A stretch of 64,000 bases of DNA from Bombus terrestris (taxonomy: Eukaryota > Arthropoda > Insecta > Hymenoptera > Apidae): assembly GCF_910591885.1 (NCBI RefSeq), contig NW_025963548.1, forward strand, positions 6,935,501-6,999,500, in the 5' to 3' direction. Positions 28,301 through 43,300 of the stretch are shown here, one piece after another. Within the stretch, counting starts at the first letter, position 1, and every line of letters starts with the position of its first letter. The notes beneath the pieces are model-generated. The model made no database searches, was not told where the DNA came from, and saw nothing but the letters and a program-made list of their open reading frames with translations. A program made the position numbers and the translations under genes.

Positions 28301-28357
28301 ATATAACGTTATACGTCCTATAGTGATGCAATATAACGTTATGCGTTATAACGTAAT
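25330..28357 (+). repeat. Copy of the 1-3028 block
   Basis: Second copy of the long-range duplication at constant offset 25,329. The first part (to about 26.84 kb) also matches 41.0-42.5, 46.2-47.8 and 56.5-57.6 kb, so several exchange events share this segment. Confidence 0.88.
26350..26836 (+). repeat. 487-bp landmark module, copy 5
   Basis: Complete; GCGCA with GGTAAGGAAAT, as in copy 1. It lies exactly 25,329 bp from copy 1, inside the long-range duplicated block. Confidence 0.93.
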
Positions 28358-30245
28358 GGTTCATAACGTTGTGCGTCATATAGTGATGGAATATACCGTT
28401 ATACATTATAACGCAATAGAATATGACGCTATACGTTCTATAGTGTTGCAACATAACGTTATGCGTTATAACGTAATAGTTCATAACGGTATACGTCATA
28501 TAGTGATGCAATATAACGTTATACGTCCTATAGTGATGCAATGTAACGCTATACGTTATTACGTAATAGTACAAAACGTTATACGTCAAATAGTGATGCA
28601 ATATAACATTACACGTCCTATAGTGATGCAATATAACGTTATGCGTTACAACGTAATAGTTCATAACGTTGTACGTCATATAGTGATGCAATATAACGTT
28701 ATACATTATAGCGCAATAGTATATGACGCTATACGTCCTATAGTGATGCAATATAACGTTATACGTCCTATAGTGATGCAATATAACGTTATGCGTTATA
28801 ACGTAATAGTTCATAACGTTATACGTCATATAGTAATGCAATATAATGTTATGCGTTACAACGTAATAGTTCATAACGTTGTACGTCATATAGTGGTGCA
28901 ATATACCGTTATACATTATAACACAATAGTTTATAACGTTATACGTCATATAGTATTGCAATATAACGTTATACGTCCTATAGTGATGCAATATAACGTT
29001 ATGCGTTATAACGTAATGGTTCATAACGTTATGCGTCATATAGTGATGGAATATACCGTTATACATTATAACGCAATAGTATATGACGCTATACGTCCTT
29101 TAGTGTTGCAATATAACGTTATGCGTTATAACGTAATAGTTCATAACGTTATACGTCATATAGTAATGCAATATAACGTTATGCGTTACAACGTAATAGT
29201 TCATAACGTTGTACGTCATATAGTGGTGCAATATACCGTTATACATTATAACACAATAGTTTATAACGTTATACGTCATATAGTAATGCAATATAACGTT
29301 ATACGTCCTATAGTGATGCAATATAACGTTATGCGTTATAACGTAATGGTTCATAACCGTATACGTCATATAGTGATGCAATATAACGTTATACGTCCTA
29401 TAGTGATGGAATGTAACGCTATACGATATTACGTAATAGTATAAAACGTTATACGTCAAATAGTGATGCAATATAACATTACACGTCCTATAGTGATGCA
29501 ATATAACGTTATACGTCCTATATTGATGCAATATAACGTTATACGACCTATAGTGATGCAATATAACGTTATACTTCCTATGCGTGATGCAATATACCGT
29601 TATGCGTTATAACGTAATAGTTCATAACGTTATACGTCATATAGTGATGCAATATGACGTTATACGTCCTATTGTGATGCAATATAACGTTATACGTTAC
29701 TATGTAATAGTACAAAACGTTATACGTCACATGGTGATGCAATATAACGTTATACGTCCTCTAGTGATGCAATATAACGTTAAACGTCCTATAGTGATGC
29801 AATGTAACGTTATACGTCCTATGCGTGATGCAATATAACGTTGTGCGCTATAACGTAATAGTTCATAACGTTATGCGTCATATAGTGATGGAATATACCG
29901 TTATACATTATAACACAATAGTTTATAACGTTATACGTTATATAGTATAGCAATATAACGTTATACGTCCTATAGTGATGCAATATAACGTTATGCGTTA
30001 TAACGTAATGGTTCATAACCGTATACGTCATATAGTGATGCAATATAACGTTATACGTCCTATAGTGATGGAATGTAACGCTATACGATATTACGTAATA
30101 GTATAAAACGTTATACGTCAAATAGTGATGCAATATAACATTACACGTCCTATAGTGATGCAATATAACGTTATACGTCCTATATTGATGCAATATAACG
30201 TTATACGACCTATAGTGATGCAATATAACGTTATACTTCCTATGC
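28358..30245 (+). repeat. Mosaic satellite with a local 662-bp duplication
   Basis: No gene. Dimers and E monomers, then about 29307-29656 repeats at about 29969-30318 (offset 662). Both copies carry the distinctive GGAATGTAACGCTATACG, ATATTGATGC and TATACGACCTATAG variants. Related variants return near 60.4-61.1 kb. Confidence 0.82.
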
Positions 30246-32980
30246 GTGATGCAATATACCGTTATGCGTTATAACGTAATAGTTCATAACGTTATACGTC
30301 ATATAGTGATGCAATATACCATTATACATTATAACGCAATAGTATTAGATGCTATACGTCCTATAGTGATGCAATATAATGTTATACGTCCTATAGTGAT
30401 GCAATATAACGTTATGCGTTACAACGTTATAGTTCATAACGTTGTACGTCATATAGTGATGCAATATACCGTTATACATTATAGCGCAATAGTATATGAC
30501 GCTATACGCCCTATAGTGATGCAATATATCGTTATACGTCCTATAGTGATGCAATATAACGTTAATCGTCCTATAATGATGCAATGTAACGTTATACGTC
30601 CTATGCGTGATGCAATATACCGTTATGCGTTATAACGTAACAGTTCATAACGTTATGCGTCATATAGTGATGCAATATACCGTTATACATTATAACGCAA
30701 TAGAATATGACGCTATACGTCCTATAGTGTTGCAACATAACGTTACGCGTTATAACGTAATATTTCATAACGTTATACGTCATATAGTAATGCAATATAA
30801 CGTTGTACGTCCTATAGTGATGCAATATAACGTTATGCGTTATAATTGTAATAGTTCATAACGGAATACTTCATATAGTGGTGCAATATAACGTTATACG
30901 TTATAACGTAATAGTTCATAACGGAATACTTCATATAGTGATGCAATATACCGCTATACGTCCTATAGTGATGCAATATAACGTTATGCGTTATAACGTA
31001 ATAGTTCATAACGTTATACGTCATATAGTAATGCAATATGACGTTATACGTCCTATAGTGATGCAATATAACGTTATGCGTTATAACGTAATAGTTCATA
31101 ACGTTATACGTCATATAGTAATGCAATATAACGTTATGCGTTACAACGTAATAGTTCATAACGTTATACGTCATATAGTAATGCAATATAACGTTATGCG
31201 TTACAACGTAATAGTTCATAACGTTGTACGTCATATAGTGGTGCAATATACCGTTATACATTATAACACAATAGTTTATAACGTTATACGTCATATAGTA
31301 TTGCAATATAACGTTATACGTCCTATAGTGATGCAATATAACGTTATGCGTTATAACGTAATGGTTCATAACGTTATGCGTCATATAGTGATGGAATATA
31401 CCGTTATACATTATAACGCAATAGTATATGACGCTATAAGTCCTTTAGTGTTGCAATATAACGTTATGCCTTATAACGTAATAGTTCATAACGTTATACG
31501 TCATATAGTAATGCAATATAACGTTATGCGTTACAACGTAATAGTTCATAACGTTATACGTCATATAGTAATGCAATATATCGTTATACGTCATATAGTG
31601 ATGCAATATGACGTTATACGTCCTATAGTGATGCAATATAACGTTAGGTGTTATAACGTCATAGATCATAACGTTATACGTCATATGGTGAGGCAATATA
31701 ACGTTATGCGTTATAACGTAATAGTTCATAACGTTATACGTCATATAGTAATGCAATATAACGTTATACGTCATATAGTGATGCAATATGACGTTATACG
31801 TCCTATTGTGATGCAATATAACGTTATACGTTACGATGTAATACTACAAAACGTTATACGTCACATGGTGATGCAATAAAACGTTATACGGTATAATGTA
31901 ATAGTTCATAACGGTATACTTCATGTAGTGATGCAATATAACGTTATACGTCCTATAGTGATGCAATATAACGTTATACGCTATAATGTAATAGTTCATA
32001 ACGGTATACTTCATATAGTGATGCAATATAACGTTATACGTCCTATAGTGATGCAATGTAAGGCTATACGTTATTACGTAATAGTACAAAACGTTATACG
32101 TCAAATAGTGATGCAATATAACATTACACGTCCTATAGTGATGCAATATAACGTTATACGTCCTATAGTGATGCAATATAACGTTATACGTCCTATAGTG
32201 ATGCAATGTAACGTTATACGTCCTATGCGTGATGCAATATACCGTTATGCGTTATAACGTAATAGTTCATAACGTTATACGTCATATAGTGATGCAATAT
32301 ACCGTTATACATTATAACGCAATAGTATTAGACGCTATACGTCCTATAGTGATGCAATATAACGTTATACGTCCTATAGTGATGCAATATAACGTTATGC
32401 GTTACAACGTAATAGTTCATAACTTTGTATGTCATATAGTGATGCAATATACCGTTATACATTATAACGCAATAGTATATGACGCTATACGTCCTATAGT
32501 GATGCAATATAACGTTATACGTCCTATAGTGATGCAATATAACGTTAATCGCCTTATAATGATGCAATGTAACGTTATACGTCCTATGCGTGATGCAATA
32601 TACCGTTATGCGTTATAACGTAACTGTTCATAACGTTATGCGTCATATAGTGATGCAATATACCGTTATACATTATAACGAAATAGAATATGACGCTATA
32701 CGTCCTATAGTGATGCAATATAACGTTATGCGTTGTAACGTAATAGTTCATAACGGTATACGTCATATAGTGATGCAATATAACGTTATACGTCCTATAG
32801 TGATGCAATGTAACGCTATACGTTATTACGTAATAGTACAAAACGTTACACGTCAAATAGTGATGCAATATAACATTACACGTCCTATAGTGATGCAATA
32901 TAACGTTATACGTCCTATAGTGATGCAATATAACGTTATACGTCCTATAGTGATGCAATATAACGTTATACTTCCTATGC
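30246..32980 (+). repeat. 2.7-3.0 kb HOR unit, copy 4
   Basis: 2735 bp, 18,953 bp from copy 2. It has the same monomer order, with two monomers missing near 31.97 kb and seven missing from the last subunit (32590-32980 is 391 bp instead of 601). All length differences are whole monomers, apart from the 1-bp slip. Confidence 0.87.
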
Positions 32981-34677
32981 GTGATGCAATATACCGTTAT
33001 GCGTTATAACGTAATAGTTCATAACGTTATACGTCATATAGTGATGCAATATACCGATATACATTATAACGCAATAGTATTAGACACTATACGTCCTATA
33101 GTGATGCAATATAACGTTATACGTCCTATAGTGATGCAATATAACGTTATGCGTTACAACGTAATAGTTCATAACGTTGTACGTCATATAGTGATGCAAT
33201 ATACCGTTATACATTATAGCGCAATAGTATATGACGCTATACGTCCTATAGTGATGCAATATAACGTTATACGTCCTATAGTGATGCAATATAACGTTAA
33301 TCGCCTTATAATGATGCAATGTAACGTTATACGTCCTATGCGTGATGCAATATACCGTTATGCGTTATAACGTAATAGTTCATAACGTTATACGTCATAT
33401 AGTGATGCAATATACAGTTATACATTATAACGCAATAGTATTAGACGCTATACGTCCTATAGTGATGCAATATAACGTTATACGTCCTATAGTGATGCAA
33501 TATAACGTTATGCGTTACAACGTAATAGTTCATAACGTTGTACGTCATATAGTGATGCAATATACCGTTATACATTATAGCGCAATAGTGTATGACGCTA
33601 TACGTCCTATAGTGATGCAATATAACGTTATACGTCCTATAGTGATGCAATATAACGTTAAACGTCCTATAGTGATGCAATGTAACGTTATACGTCCTAT
33701 GCGTGATGCAATATAACGTTGTGCGCTATAACGTAATAGCTCATAACGTTATGCGTCATATAGTGATGGAATATACCGTTATACATTATAGCACAATAGT
33801 TTATAACGTTAAACGTCATATAGTATAGCAATATAACGTTATACGTCCTATAGTGATGCAATATAACGTTATGCGTTATAACGTAATGGTTCATAACGTT
33901 ATGCGTCATATTGTGATGGAATATACCGTTATACATTATAACGCAATAGTATATGACGCTATACGTCCTTTAGTGTTGCAATATAACGTTATGCGTTATA
34001 ACGTAATAGTTCATAACGTTATACGTCATATAGTAATGCAATATAACGTTATGCATTACAACGTAATAGTTCATAACGTTGTACGTCATATAGTGGTGCA
34101 ACATACCGTTATACATTATAACACAATAGTTTATAACGTTATACGTCATATAGTATTGCAATAAAACGTTATACGTCCTATAGTGATGCAATATAACGTT
34201 ATGCGTTATAACGTAATGGTTCATAACGTTATGCGTCATATAGTGATGGAATATACCGTTATACATTATAACGCAATAGTATATGACGCTATACATCCTT
34301 TAGTGTTGCAATATAACGTTATGCGTTATAACGTAATAGTTCACAACGTTATACGTCATATAGTAATGCAATATAACGTTATGCGTTACAACGTAATAGT
34401 TCATAACGTAATACGTCATATAGTGGTGCAATATACCGTTATACATTATAACACAATAGTTTATAACGTTATACGTCATATAGTAATGCAATATAACGTT
34501 ATACGTCCTATAGTGATGCAATATAACGTTATGCGTTATAACGTAATGTTTCATAACGTTATGCGTCATATAGTGATGGAATATACCGTTATACATTATA
34601 ACGCAATAGAATATGACGCTATACGTCCTATAGTGGTGCAACATAACGTTATGCGTTATAACGTAATAGTTCATAAC
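32981..34677 (+). repeat. Satellite with block shared with 58869-60202
   Basis: No gene. A 361-bp subunit at 32981, then 33342 to about 34675 match 58869 to about 60202 at offset 25,527. The variants TATTGTGATGG and GTTGTGCGC are shared with the copy. Confidence 0.84.
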
Positions 34678-35164
34678 GTTATACGTCATATACTGATGCA
34701 ATTAAAGTTCAAAACGCTAAACATCATATAGTGAAGCAATATAACGTTATTCGTTATTACGTAATAGTACAAAACGTTATACGTCATATAGTGACGCAAT
34801 ATACCGTTATACATCATATAGTGGTGCAATATACCGTTATACATTATAACACAATAGTTTATAACGTTTACGTCCTATAGTAATGTAATATAACGTTATG
34901 CATCATATAGTGATGCAATATAAAGTTATTCCTTCATAGCGCGATAATATATAACGTTATACGTCATAAAGTGATGCAATATGACGTTATACGTCCTATA
35001 GTGATGCAATATAACGTTAGGTGTTATAACGTCATAGATCATAACGTTATACGTCATATGGTGAGGCAATATAACGTTATGCGTTATAACGTAATAGTTC
35101 ATAACGTTATACGTCATATAGTAATGCAATATAACGTTATACGTTATAACGTATAGCATATAAC
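34678..35164 (+). repeat. 487-bp landmark module, copy 6
   Basis: Complete; GCGCG lineage. It starts the first unit of the 2597-bp tandem pair. Confidence 0.93.
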
Positions 35165-36786
35165 GTTATACGTCATATAGTGATGCAATATGACGTTATA
35201 CGTCCTATTGTGATGCAATATAACGTTATACGTTACTATGTAATAGTACAAAACGTTATACGTCACATGGTGATGCAATAAAACGTTATACGGTATAATG
35301 TAATAGTTCATAACGGTATACTTCATGTAGTGATGCAATATAACGTTATACGTCCTATAGTGATGCAATATAACGTTATACGATATTACGTAATAGTACA
35401 AAACTTTATACGTCACATGGTGATGCAATATAACGTTATACGTTATAATGTAATAGTTCATAACGGTATACTTCATATAGTGATGCAATATAACGTTATA
35501 CGTCCTATAGTGATGCAATGTAACGCTATACGTTATTACGTAATAGTACAAAACGTTATACGTCAAATAGTGATGCAATATAACATTACACGTCCTATAG
35601 TGATGCAATATAACGTTATACGTCCTATAGTGATGCAATATAACGTTATACGTCCTATAGTGATGCAATGTAACGTTATACGTCCTATGCGTGATGCAAT
35701 ATACCGTTATGCGTTATAACGTAATAGTTCATAACGTTATACGTCATATAGTGATGCAATATACAGTTATACATTATAACGCAATAGTATTAGACGCTAT
35801 ACGTCCTATAGTGATGCAATATAACGTTATACGTCCTATAGTGATGCAATATATCGTTATGCGTTACAACGTAATAGTTCATAACGTTGTACGTCATATA
35901 GTGATGCAATATACCGTTATACATTATAGCGCAATAGTGTATGACGCTATACGTCCTATAGTGATGCAATATAACGTTATACGTCCTATAGTGATGCAAT
36001 ATAACGTTAAACGTCCTATAGTGATGCAATGTAACGTTATACGTCCTATGCGTGATGCAATATAACGTTATGCGCTATAACGTAATAGTTCATAAGGTTA
36101 TGCGTCATATAGTGATGGAATATACCGTTATACATTATAACACAATAGTTTATAACGTTATACGTCATATAGTATTGCAATATAACGTTATACGTCCTAT
36201 AGTGATGCAATATAACGTTATGCGTTATAGCGTAATGGTTCATAACGTTATGCGTCATATAGTGATGGAATATACCGTTATACATTATAACGCAATAGTA
36301 TATGACGCTACACGTCCTTTAGTGTTGCAATATAACGTTATGCGTTATAACGTAATAGTTCATAACGTTATACGTCATATAGTAATGCAATATAACGTTA
36401 TGCGTTACAACGTAATAGTTCATAACGTTGTACGTCATATAGTGGTGCAATATACCGTTATACATTATAACACAATAGTTTATAACGTTATACGTCATAT
36501 AGTATTGCAATATAACGTTATACGTCCTATAGTGATGCAATATAACGTTATGCGTTATAACGTAATGGTTCATAACGTTATGCGTCATATAGTGATGGAA
36601 TATACCGTTATACATTATAACGCAATAGTATATGACGCTATACGTCCTTTAGTGTTGCAGTATAACGTTATGCGTTATAACGTAATAGTTCATAACGTTA
36701 TACGTCATATAGTGATGCAATATAATGTTATACGTCCTATAGTGATGCAATATAACGTTATAGGTTATAGTGTAATAGTTCATAAC

Positions 36787-36975
36787 GTTACGCGTCATAT
36801 ACTGATGCAATTAAAGTTCAAAACGCTAAACATCATATAGTGAAGCAATATAACGTTATTCGTTATTACGTAATAGTACAAAACCTTATACGTCATATAG
36901 TGACGCAATATACCGTTATACATCATATAGTGGTGCAATATACCGTTATACATTATAACACAATAGTTTATAACG
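36787..36975 (+). repeat. Landmark module, 5' part only (first of three similar)
   Basis: The hybrid monomer, the E monomer (here with ACCTTATACG) and the next monomers match the full module up to TTTATAACGTT, then ordinary satellite follows. The same join is found in the 5'-only copies starting at 39384 and 54910. All three sit about 488 bp before a full module. End approximate. Confidence 0.8.
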
Positions 36976-37274
36976 TTATACGTCATATAGTATTGCAATA
37001 TAACGTTATACGTCCTATAGTGATGCAATATAACGTTATGCGTTATAACGTAATGGTTCATAACGTTATGCGTCATATAGTGATGGAATATACCGTTATA
37101 CATTATAACGCAATAGTATATGACGCTATACGTCCTTTAGTGTTGCAATATAACGTTATGCGTTATAACGTAATAGTTCATAACGTTATACGTCATATAG
37201 TGATGCAATATAATGTTATACGTCCTATAGTGATGCAATATAACGTTATAGGTTATAATGTAATAGTTCATAAC

Positions 37275-37761
37275 GTTATACGTCATATACTGATGCAATT
37301 AAAGTTCAAAACGCTAAACATCATATAGTGAAGCAATATAACGTTATTCGTTATTACGTAATAGTACAAAACGTTATACGTCATATAGTGACGCAATATA
37401 CCGTTATACATCATATAGTGGTGCAATATACCGTTATACATTATAACACAATAGTTTATAACGTTTACGTCCTATAGTAATGTAATATAACGTTATGCAT
37501 CATATAGTGATGCAATATAAAGTTATTCCTTCATAGCGCGATAATATATAACGTTATACGTCATAAAGTGATGCAATATGACGTTATACGTCCTATAGTG
37601 ATGCAATATAACGTTAGGTGTTATAACGTCATAGATCATAACGTTATACGTCATATGGTGAGGCAATATAACGTTATGCGTTATAACGTAATAGTTCATA
37701 ACGTTATACGTCATATAGTAATGCAATATAACGTTATACGTTATAACGTATAGCATATAAC
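37275..37761 (+). repeat. 487-bp landmark module, copy 7
   Basis: Complete; GCGCG lineage. It starts the second unit of the 2597-bp tandem pair. Confidence 0.93.
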
Positions 37762-39871
37762 GTTATACGTCATATAGTGATGCAATATGACGTTATACGT
37801 CCTATTGTGATGCAATATAACGTTATACGTTACTATGTAATAGTACAAAACGTTATACGTCACATGGTGATGCAATAAAACGTTATACGGTATAATGTAA
37901 TAGTTCATAACGGTATACTTCATGTAGTGATGCAATATAACGTTATACGTCCTATAGTGATGCAATATAACGTTATACGATATTACGTAATAGTACAAAA
38001 CTTTATACGTCACATGGTGATGCAATATAACGTTATACGTTATAATGTAATAGTTCATAACGGTATACTTCATATAGTGATGCAATATAACGTTATACGT
38101 CCTATAGTGATGCAATGTAACGCTATACGTTATTACGTAATAGTACAAAACGTTATACGTCAAATAGTGATGCAATATAACATTACACGTCCTATAGTGA
38201 TGCAATATAACGTTATACGTCCTATAGTGATGCAATATAACGTTATACGTCCTATAGTGATGCAATGTAACGTTATACGTCCTATGCGTGATGCAATATA
38301 CCGTTATGCGTTATAACGTAATAGTTCATAACGTTATACGTCATATAGTGATGCAATATACAGTTATACATTATAACGCAATAGTATTAGACGCTATACG
38401 TCCTATAGTGATGCAATATAACGTTATACGTCCTATAGTGATGCAATATATCGTTATGCGTTACAACGTAATAGTTCATAACGTTGTACGTCATATAGTG
38501 ATGCAATATACCGTTATACATTATAGCGCAATAGTGTATGACGCTATACGTCCTATAGTGATGCAATATAACGTTATACGTCCTATAGTGATGCAATATA
38601 ACGTTAAACGTCCTATAGTGATGCAATGTAACGTTATACGTCCTAAGCGTGATGCAATATAACGTTATGCGCTATAACGTAATAGTTCATAAGGTTATGC
38701 GTCATATAGTGATGGAATATACCGTTATACATTATAACACAATAGTTTATAACGTTATACGTCATATAGTATTGCAATATAACGTTATACGTCCTATAGT
38801 GATGCAATATAACGTTATGCGTTATAGCGTAATGGTTCATAACGTTATGCGTCATATAGTGATGGAATATACCGTTATACATTATAACGCAATAGTATAT
38901 GACGCTACACGTCCTTTAGTGTTGCAATATAACGTTATGCGTTATAACGTAATAGTTCATAACGTTATACGTCATATAGTAATGCAATATAACGTTATGC
39001 GTTACAACGTAATAGTTCATAACGTTGTACGTCATATAGTGGTGCAATATACCGTTATACATTATAACACAATAGTTTATAACGTTATACGTCATATAGT
39101 ATTGCAATATAACGTTATACGTCCTATAGTGATGCAATATAACGTTATGCGTTATAACGTAATGGTTCATAACGTTATGCGTCATATAGTGATGGAATAT
39201 ACCGTTATACATTATAACGCAATAGTATATGACGCTATACGTCCTTTAGTGTTGCAGTATAACGTTATGCGTTATAACGTAATAGTTCATAACGTTATAC
39301 GTCATATAGTGATGCAATATAATGTTATACGTCCTATAGTGATGCAATATAACGTTATAGGTTATAGTGTAAGAGTTCATAACGTTACGCGTCATATACT
39401 GATGCAATTAAAGTTCAAAACGCTAAACATCATATAGTGAAGCAATATAACGTTATTCGTTATTACGTAATAGTACAAAACCTTATACGTCATATAGTGA
39501 CGCAATATACCGTTATACATCATATAGTGGTGCAATATACCGTTATACATTATAACACAATAGTTTATAACGTTATACGTCATATAATATTGCAATATAA
39601 CGTTATACGTCCTATAGTGATGCAATATAACGTTATGCGTTATAACGTAATGGTTCATAACGTTATGCGTCATATAGTGATGGAATATACCGCTATACAT
39701 TATAACGCAATAGTATATGACGCTATACGTCCTTTAGTGTTGCAATATAACGTTATGCGTTATAACGTAATAGTTCATAACGTTATACGTCATATAGTGA
39801 TGCAATATAATGTTATACGTCCTATAGTGATGCAATATAACGTTATAGGTTATAATGTAATAGTTCATAAC
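37275..39871 (+). repeat. 2597-bp HOR unit, second of a direct tandem pair
   Basis: Identical order and length to the preceding unit, with rare substitutions such as CCTAAGCGTG near 38643 for CCTATGCGTG and GTGTAAGAG near 39368 for GTGTAATAG. Landmark modules start at 34678, 37275 and 39872, spaced exactly 2597 bp. Confidence 0.9.
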
Positions 39872-40358
39872 GTTATACGTCATATACTGATGCAATTAAA
39901 GTTCAAAACGCTAAACATCATATAGTGAAGCAATATAACGTTATTCGTTATTACGTAATAGTACAAAACGTTATACGTCATATAGTGACGCAATATACCG
40001 TTATACATCATATAGTGGTGCAATATACCGTTATACATTATAACACAATAGTTTATAACGTTTACGTCCTATAGTAATGTAATATAACGTTATGCATCAT
40101 ATAGTGATGCAATATAAAGTTATTCCTTCATAGCGCAATAATATATAACGTTATACGTCATAAAGTGATGCAATATGACGTTATACGTCCTATAGTGATG
40201 CAATATAACGTTAGGTGTTATAACGTCATAGATCATAACGTTATACGTCATATGGTGAGACAATATAACGTTATGCGTTATAACGTAATAGTTCACAACG
40301 TTATACGTCATATAGTAATGCAATATAACGTTATACGTTATAACGTATAGCATATAAC
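39872..40358 (+). repeat. 487-bp landmark module, copy 8
   Basis: Complete; GCGCA with the GGTGAGACAAT allele shared only with the truncated copy at 45326 and copy 11. This is the first-position module of the 5.27-kb two-module HOR. Confidence 0.93.
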
Positions 40359-43300
40359 GTTATACGTCATATAGTGATGCAATATGACGTTATACGTCCT
40401 ATTGTGATGCAATATAACGTTATACGTTACTATGTAATAGTACAAAACGTTATACGTCACATGGTGATGCAATATAACATTACACGACCTATAGTGATGC
40501 AATATAACGTTATACGTCCTATAGAGATGCAATATAACGTTATACGTCCTATAGTGATGCAATGTAACGTTATACGTCCTATGCGTGATGCAATATACCG
40601 TTATGCGTTATAACGTAATAGTTCATAACGTTATACGTCATATAGTGATGCAATATACAGTTATACATTATAACGCAATAGTATTAGACGCTATACGTCC
40701 TATAGTGATGCAATATAACGTTATACGTCCTATAGTGATGCAATATAACGTTATGCGTTACAACGTAATAGTTCATAACGTTGTACGTCATATAGTGATG
40801 GAATATACCGTTATACATTATAACGCAATAGTATATGACGCTATACGTCCTTTAGTGTTGCAGTATAACGTTATGCGTTATAACGTAATAGTTCATAACG
40901 TTATACGTCATATAGTAATGCAATATAACGTTATGCGTTACAACGTAATTGTTCATAACGTTGTACGTCATATAGTGGTGCAATATACCGTTATACATTA
41001 TAACACAATAGTTTATAACGTTATACGTCATATAGTAATGCAATATAACGTTATACGTCCTATAGTGATGCAATATAACGTTATGCGTTATAACGTAATG
41101 GTTCATAACGTTATGCGTCATATAGTGATGGAATATACCGTTATACGTCCTATAGTGACGCAATATAACGTTATGCGTTATAACGTAATAGTTCATAACG
41201 TTATACGTCATATAGTAATGCAATATAACGTTATGCGTTACAACGTAATAGTTCATAACGTTATACGTCATATAGTAATGCAATATAACGTTATGCGTTA
41301 CAACGTAATAGTTCATAACGTTGTACGTCATATAGTGGTGCAATATACCGTTATACATTATAACACAATAGTTTATAACGTTATACGTCATATAGTATTG
41401 CAATATAACGTTATACGTCCTATAGTGATGCAATATAACGTTATGCGTTATAACGTTATGGTTCATAACGTTATGCGTCATATAGTGATGGAATATACCG
41501 TTATACATTATAACGCAATAGTATATGACGCTATACGTCCTTTAGTGTTGCAATATAACGTTATGCGTTATAACGTAATAGTTCATAACGTTATACGTCA
41601 TATAGTAATGCAATATAACATTATGCGTTACAACGTAATAGTTCATAACGTTATACGTCATATAGTGGTGCAATATACCGTTATACATTATAACACAATA
41701 GTTTATAACGTTATACGTCATATAGTAATGCAATATTACGTTATACGTCCTATAGTGATGCAATATAACGTTATGCGTTATAACGTAATGGTTCATAACG
41801 TTATGCGTCATATAGTGATGGAATATACCGTTATACATTATAACGCAATGGAATATGACGCTATACGTCCTATAGTGTTGCAACATAACGTTATGCGTTA
41901 TAACGTAATAGTTCATAACGTTATACGTCATATAGTGATGCAATATAATGTTATACGTCCTATAGTGATGCAATATAACGTTATAGGTTATAATGTAATA
42001 GTTCATAACGTTATACGTCATATACTGATGCAATTAAAGTTCAAAACGCTAAACATCATATAGTGAAGCAATATAACGTTATTCGTTATTACGTAATAGT
42101 ACAAAACGTTATACGTCATATAGTGACGCAATATACCGTTATACATCATATAGTGGTGCAATATACCGTTATACATTATAACACAATAGTTTATAACGTT
42201 TACGTCCTATAGTAATGTAATATAACGTTATGCATCATATAGTGATGCAATATAAAGTTATTCCTTCATAGCGCAATAATATATAACGTTATACGTCATA
42301 AAGTGATGCAATATGACGTTATACGTCCTATAGTGATGCAATATAACGTTAGGTGTTATAACGTCATAGATCATAACGTTATACGTCATATGGTGAGGAA
42401 ATATAACGTTATGCGTTATAACGTAATAGTTCATAACGTTATACGTCATATAGTAATGCAATATAACGTTATACGTTATAACGTATAGCATATAACGTTA
42501 TACGTCATATAGTGATGCAATATGACGTTATACGTCCTATTGTGATGCAATATAACGTTATACGTTACTATGTAATAGTACAAAACGTTATACGTCACAT
42601 GGTGATGCAATAAAACGTTATACGGTATAATGTAATAGTTCATAACGGTATACTTCATGTAGTGATGCAATATAACGTTATACGTCCTATAGTGTTGCAA
42701 TATAACGTTATACGATATTACGTAATAGTACAAAACTTTATACGTCACATGGTGATGCAATATAACGTTATACGTTATAATGTAATAGTTCATAACGGTA
42801 TACTTCATACAGTGATGCAATATAACGTTATACGTCCTATAGTGATGCAATGTAACGCTATACGTTATTACGTAATAGTACAAAACGTTATACGTCAAAT
42901 AGTGATGCAATATAACATTACACGTCCTATAGTGAGGCAATATAACGTTATACGTCCTATAGTGATGCAATATAACGTTATACGTCCTATAGTGATGCAA
43001 TGTAACGTTATACGTCCTATGCGTGATGCAATATACCGTTATGCGTTATAACGTAATAGTTCATAACGTTATACGTCATATAGTGATGCAATGTACAGTT
43101 ATACATTATAACGCAATAGTACTAGACGCTATACGTCCTATAGTGATGCAATATAACGTTATACGTCCTATAGTGATGCAATATAACGTTATGCGTTACA
43201 ACGTAATAGTTCATAACGTTGTACGTCATATAGTGATGCAATATACCGTTATACATTATAGCGCAATAGTGTATGACGCTATACGTCCTATAGTGATGCA

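Larger units (their letters stand above)
34678..37274 (+). repeat. 2597-bp HOR unit, first of a direct tandem pair
   Basis: Begins at landmark module 6. It contains an E-rich section, two phase-slip monomers (about 35690 and 36051), a class I/II dimer section and a 5'-only module at 36787. The next 2597 bp repeat this order completely. Confidence 0.9.
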
